From Bosea sp. Tri-49 (GTDB lineage Bacteria > Pseudomonadota > Alphaproteobacteria > Rhizobiales > Beijerinckiaceae), in contig NZ_CP017946.1 of assembly GCF_003952665.1 (NCBI RefSeq), positions 682,001 to 746,000 of the forward strand: DNA of 64,000 nucleotides, read 5' to 3'. Made by a program: the position numbers and the translations under genes. Positions 61,067 to 64,000 of this stretch are shown here, in pieces. Below the pieces are notes generated by a model, which was not told the origin of the DNA, did not search any database, and saw only the letters and a program-made list of their open reading frames with translations. The stretch's first letter is position 1. Each line of letters starts with the position of its first letter.

Positions 61067-61498
61067 ATGGCTAAGAAGATCACGGGTTACGTGAAGCTTC
61101 AGGTTCCGGCGGGCGCGGCCAATCCGTCGCCGCCGATCGGTCCCGCGCTGGGTCAGCGCGGCCTCAACATCATGGAATTCTGCAAGGCCTTCAATGCGAA
61201 GACCGCGCAGATGGAAAAGGGCATGCCGATCCCGGTGATCATCACCGCGTATCAGGACCGCTCCTTCACCTTCGAGATGAAGCAGCCGCCGGTCTCGTAC
61301 TGGCTGAAGAAGGCTGCTGGCCTGACCTCGGGTTCGAAGACCCCGGGCAAGGGCGGCAATGTCGGCAAGGTCACGTCGGCTCAGCTCAAGGAGATCGCCG
61401 AGAAGAAAATGGCCGATCTCAACTGCGACAGCGTCGATTCGGCGGTGGCGATGATCCGTGGCTCGGCCCGTTCCATGGGCCTGGAAGTCGTGGGCTGA
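61067..61498 (+). CDS. rplK: 50S ribosomal protein L11
   Basis: The 143-residue protein starts [20 protein letters not shown], with [20 protein letters not shown], the typical N-domain, and ends with the rRNA-binding C-domain ([32 protein letters not shown]). It binds the GTPase-associated centre of 23S rRNA. rplA follows 13 bp later. A ribosome site lies in GACAGGAGCAG. Confidence 0.97.
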   Translation: MAKKITGYVKLQVPAGAANPSPPIGPALGQRGLNIMEFCKAFNAKTAQMEKGMPIPVIITAYQDRSFTFEMKQPPVSYWLKKAAGLTSGSKTPGKGGNVGKVTSAQLKEIAEKKMADLNCDSVDSAVAMIRGSARSMGLEVVG

Positions 61499-61511
61499 GG
61501 GGGAACTGACA

Positions 61512-62210
61512 ATGGCACATGTCGGAAAGCGCGTCGTCAAAGGCCGTGAAGGCGTTGACCGCATCAAGCTCTACCCGCTCGCCGAGGCCGTCGCGATGGT
61601 CAAGGCCCGCGCGAACGCCAAGTTCGACGAGACCGTCGAGATCGCGATGAATCTCGGCGTCGATCCGCGTCACGCCGACCAGATGGTCCGCGGCGTCTGC
61701 AATCTGCCGAATGGCTCAGGCCGCACGCTGCGCGTCGCCGTCTTCGCCCGCGGCGCCAAGGCCGAGGAGGCCAAGAAGGCCGGGGCCGACATCGTCGGCG
61801 CCGAGGACCTGGTCGAGACCGTGCAGAAGGGCGAAATCAATTTCGACCGCTGCATCGCGACCCCGGACATGATGGGCCTGGTCGGCCGCCTCGGTAAGGT
61901 GCTGGGCCCGCGCGGCCTGATGCCGAACCCGCGCGTCGGCACGGTCACCATGGACCTGACCGCCGCCGTCGCCGCCTCGAAGGGCGGCTCGGTCGAGTTC
62001 CGCGTCGAGAAGGCGGGCATCGTCCACGCCGCCGTCGGCAAGGCTTCGTTCGACGCCGACAAGCTCGGCGAGAACATCAAGGCCTTCGTCGATTCGGTCT
62101 CGAAGGCGAAGCCGGCCGGCGCCAAGGGCACCTATATCCAGCGCGTCGCGATCTCCTCGACCATGGGTCCGGGCGTCAAGATCGAGCCGAACACCGTCCT
62201 CGGCGGCTGA
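61512..62210 (+). CDS. rplA: 50S ribosomal protein L1
   Basis: The 232-residue protein has the L1 signature: [60 protein letters not shown] and [20 protein letters not shown]. It binds 23S rRNA at the L1 stalk and in many bacteria represses its own operon. The ATG follows GGGGGAACTGACA. After it come a hairpin and the promoter of the next operon. Confidence 0.97.
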   Translation: MAHVGKRVVKGREGVDRIKLYPLAEAVAMVKARANAKFDETVEIAMNLGVDPRHADQMVRGVCNLPNGSGRTLRVAVFARGAKAEEAKKAGADIVGAEDLVETVQKGEINFDRCIATPDMMGLVGRLGKVLGPRGLMPNPRVGTVTMDLTAAVAASKGGSVEFRVEKAGIVHAAVGKASFDADKLGENIKAFVDSVSKAKPAGAKGTYIQRVAISSTMGPGVKIEPNTVLGG

Positions 62211-62219
62211 TTGCGCTTT

Positions 62220-62242
62220 GCAACCGCCGTCTCGGCGGTTGC
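62220..62242 (+). terminator. Hairpin after rplA
   Basis: GCAACCGCCG (62220-62229) and CGGCGGTTGC (62233-62242) form a perfect 10-bp stem with a 3-base loop, ten bases after the rplA stop. No T run follows, so it may be a processing or Rho-linked signal rather than a full terminator. Confidence 0.55.
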
Positions 62243-62277
62243 AGCCCCGCCTTGCGCTTCACCGCAGGGATTAGCAC

Positions 62278-62306
62278 TTGGCAGAAGTCGGAGGAGGGTC
62301 TATATC
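62278..62306 (+). promoter_or_regulatory. Predicted sigma-70-type promoter of rplJL
   Basis: TTGGCA (62278-62283), a 17-bp spacer and TATATC (62301-62306) match the housekeeping promoter layout. The -10 region falls in the loop of a perfect inverted repeat, CGGAGGAGG (62289-62297) with CCTCCTCCG (62306-62314). Confidence 0.6.
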
Positions 62307-62716
62307 CTCCTCCGTGTTTCCATAAGTGACGGGGCTTCCGCGTGCTTGGCACGAGGAGGTCCATTTCGCGTTTTTTGGCGGTTCGCCGCCGAAAAAATGG
62401 GTGTTTGGCCTGAAGGGGGGTGATCTCCGAAGGCCGGGCATCCAGTCCTGTCTGAGACTGCAGGTGCGCCTTTGGCTCCGGCCAGAGGGCATAATTTCGC
62501 CAAGAGGCCTGCATAGACGGTGCAAGAACTCTTCCGGTGCCGAAGGGCGCCGAACGAGGTTCGAACCATCTCGCCCGATCACGGCTTCGGCCATGGCAGG
62601 GGACAGGGCACTGAGCGTCGCTCCGGCGAGGGGTCGGTGTCAACCGGTCACTTCCGAGAGCGGCACGTGCAACTGGCGGCGGGCCTTAAAACCTGTCGCC
62701 TACCGGAGAGAGCCCA
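62307..62716 (+). promoter_or_regulatory. Long rplJ leader (L10 leader region)
   Basis: About 410 bases separate the predicted promoter from the rplJ GTG and contain no gene. Stems seen include TTTTTTGGCGG/CCGCC-AAAAAA (62371-62397). The last part around 62520-62700 holds structured CCGAAGGGCGCCGAACGAGG-like segments. By analogy with other bacteria, the L10-L7/L12 complex should bind here to repress translation. I could not fold the exact kink-turn by eye. Confidence 0.5.
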
Positions 62717-63232
62717 GTGGATAGAACGGCAAAATCTGATGCCGTCGCGACACTGAACGATGTCTTCTCGAAGACGTCGGTCGTTGTCGTGGCCCACTAT
62801 GCGGGTTTGACGGTGGCCCAGTTCCAGAAGCTTCGTCGCGAGATGAAGGCCAATGGCGCCACCGTGAAGGTCGCAAAGAACCGGCTGGCCAAGATCGCTC
62901 TTGAAGGCACCGACGTCGCGTCCATCAGCAAGCTGCTGACGGGTCCCACCCTGATCGCCTATTCCAGCGATCCGGTCGCGGCGCCGAAGGTCGCCACCGC
63001 CTTCGCCAAGGAGAACGACAAGCTCGTCATCCTCGGCGGCGCGATGGGCACGACCGCCCTGAACCCCGATGGTGTCAAGGCTTTGGCCACGATGCCCTCG
63101 CTCGACGAACTGCGCGCCAAGTTGCTCGGCCTCCTGCAGGCCCCTGCGACCAAGATCGCCCAGCTCTCGACCGCGCCTGCTGCAAAGCTCGCGCGCGTGT
63201 TCCAGGCATATGCCGACAAGGACGCTGCCTGA
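62717..63232 (+). CDS. rplJ: 50S ribosomal protein L10
   Basis: The 171-residue protein matches L10: [60 protein letters not shown] and a C-terminal helix that carries L7/L12 dimers. The start is GTG with GGAGAG seven bases before it. It forms the base of the ribosomal stalk and probably represses its own leader. Confidence 0.96.
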   Translation: MDRTAKSDAVATLNDVFSKTSVVVVAHYAGLTVAQFQKLRREMKANGATVKVAKNRLAKIALEGTDVASISKLLTGPTLIAYSSDPVAAPKVATAFAKENDKLVILGGAMGTTALNPDGVKALATMPSLDELRAKLLGLLQAPATKIAQLSTAPAAKLARVFQAYADKDAA

Positions 63233-63283
63233 GCAGCCGACAACCCTTAATCGTTCGAACCTCTTACATCAGGAACTTAAACC

Positions 63284-63664
63284 ATGGCCGATCTCGCCAA
63301 GCTCGTCGACGAACTCTCGTCGCTCACCGTTCTCGAGGCTGCTGACCTCGCCAAGTTGCTCGAGGAGAAGTGGGGCGTCTCGGCTGCCGCCGCTGTCGCC
63401 GTTTCCGCCGGTCCGGCTGCTGGTGGCGCTGCCGCTGCCGCTGTCGAAGAGCAGACCGAGTTCACCGTCGTTCTTGCCGCCGCCGGCGACAAGAAGATCG
63501 AGGTGATCAAGGAAGTCCGCGCCATCACCGGCCTCGGCCTCAAGGAGGCCAAGGATCTGGTCGAGGCCGCTCCGAAGCCGGTCAAGGAAGCCGTTGGCAA
63601 GGACGAGGCCGAGAAGCTCAAGAAGCAGCTCGAGGCCGTCGGCGCCAAGGTCGAGCTCAAGTGA
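63284..63664 (+). CDS. rplL: 50S ribosomal protein L7/L12
   Basis: The 126-residue protein has the dimerising N-domain ([20 protein letters not shown]), an Ala-rich hinge (residues about 38-55) and the factor-binding C-domain ([39 protein letters not shown]). Multiple copies form the stalk that recruits EF-Tu and EF-G. It lies 51 bp after rplJ. Confidence 0.97.
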   Translation: MADLAKLVDELSSLTVLEAADLAKLLEEKWGVSAAAAVAVSAGPAAGGAAAAAVEEQTEFTVVLAAAGDKKIEVIKEVRAITGLGLKEAKDLVEAAPKPVKEAVGKDEAEKLKKQLEAVGAKVELK

Positions 63665-63705
63665 GCCCGGGCCGGCTGATGCCGGTCCGTCTCTAGTCGA
63701 CAAGG

Positions 63706-63886
63706 ACAGTCCCGGGGCGGCTCGCCGCCTCCGGGGCTGTTGCGTCGTTTCCGGAAGGGGCGACGCGTACTCAAGACTTCCCGCAAGTGCGGTGCAGGTC
63801 GATCCAGTTGAATGTCGGCGCCCGAGAGTGCCGAGCGGCTCACCCGGCGGCCTGACCGCCTTTTCCCCGGACCACCGGGTGAGCCG
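63706..63886 (+). promoter_or_regulatory. rplL-rpoB intergenic hairpins (attenuator region)
   Basis: Two strong stems lie in the 240-bp gap. The first is ACAGTCCCGG-GGCGG with CCGCC-T-CCGGGGCTGT (63706-63740). The second has perfect 12-bp arms, CGGCTCACCCGG (63836-63847) and CCGGGTGAGCCG (63875-63886), enclosing a smaller GGCGG/CCGCC hairpin and a TTTT run. Partial termination or RNase III-type processing between rplL and rpoB is known in other bacteria and is the likely role here. Confidence 0.6.
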
Positions 63887-63904
63887 TCCGAGATTGCGAG
63901 GAAC

Positions 63905-64000
63905 ATGATGGTAACTTCCCTCCAGGGTCGCAGGCGCGTCCGCAAGTTCTTCGGCAAGCTCAAGGAAGTGGCGGAGATGCCGAACCTCATCGAGGTTCAG
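63905..64000 (+). CDS. rpoB: RNA polymerase beta subunit, N-terminus (runs off the window)
   Basis: The frame from 63905 reads [20 protein letters not shown] then [12 protein letters not shown], which matches the N-terminal end of alphaproteobacterial RpoB ([25 protein letters not shown]). GAGG lies shortly upstream; either of two adjacent ATGs can serve. Only 32 codons lie within the window. Position after rplL is the canonical order. Confidence 0.95.
   Translation, partial: MMVTSLQGRRRVRKFFGKLKEVAEMPNLIEVQ

Overview
The window reads as chromosomal DNA of a GC-rich alphaproteobacterium of the order Hyphomicrobiales (Rhizobiales), plausibly Bosea or a close relative. The basis is a PopZ/DUF2497 gene between tolC and valS, a DUF4167-like protein, dispersed palindromic repeats of rhizobial type, and strongly GC-biased third codon positions. 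The genus is an inference; no database was searched. I see no insertion sequence, prophage, CRISPR array or integron.

Layout. 1-13.9 kb: a truncated AAA ATPase, a SleB-type cell-wall hydrolase, small conserved proteins, an HxlR regulator divergent from an NAD(P)-dependent reductase, a divergent PEP-carboxylase-like protein, several exported proteins, an SGNH hydrolase, an acyl-CoA/ACP ligase and a DUF1190 protein. 13.9-20.7 kb: tRNA-Leu, an EAL phosphodiesterase, a decayed piece of an MFS gene, an AraC regulator divergent from an outer-membrane protein / acid phosphatase / DUF1254 run, and a NIPSNAP protein. 20.7-24.8 kb: an Fsr-like exporter and a thiamin-precursor uptake locus (thiY, thiX, TPP riboswitch, tenA) with no ATPase gene. 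24.8-32.8 kb: a tandem-domain exported protein, a GST with a palindromic operator, VanZ, tRNA-Asn, tRNA-Cys, a Pcm-like methyltransferase, tolC, popZ, an FMN-binding stress protein and dps. 33-48 kb: valS, phoD, a VTT membrane protein, a secreted-enzyme-like protein with a Ser-Ala-Gly-Cys motif plus an SH3 protein, a CorC-type transporter, chromate resistance genes chrB/chrA, a flavin monooxygenase with a zf-CHCC protein, and a DUF1624 acyltransferase with a Cys-rich tail. 48-51.4 kb: an alpha/beta hydrolase, cysE behind two tandem operator-like palindromes, a SelW-like protein and a lipoprotein.

51.4-64 kb is the tuf-trpT-secE-nusG-rplKAJL-rpoB translation/transcription block. It is split in three places. 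A catabolic-looking cassette (ICL/PEP-mutase enzyme, GntR regulator, orphan amino-acid-type binding protein) sits between tuf and tRNA-Trp. A methyltransferase sits between tRNA-Trp and secE. Four genes (MCP-like transducer, cytochrome b561, DJ-1/PfpI, ribbon-helix-helix protein) sit between nusG and rplK. Both cassette promoters share an 11-bp word that is the probable operator of the GntR regulator. rplJL has its own candidate promoter and a roughly 410-nt leader.

Main points for a second look: the split ribosomal block with its self-contained GntR regulon, the tandem palindromes before cysE, the PEP-carboxylase-like protein lacking catalytic arginines, the MFS remnant assembled from three separate parts of a gene present intact 5 kb away, the ThiXY locus without ThiZ, three families of dispersed palindromic repeats, and the Ser-Ala-Gly-Cys protein.
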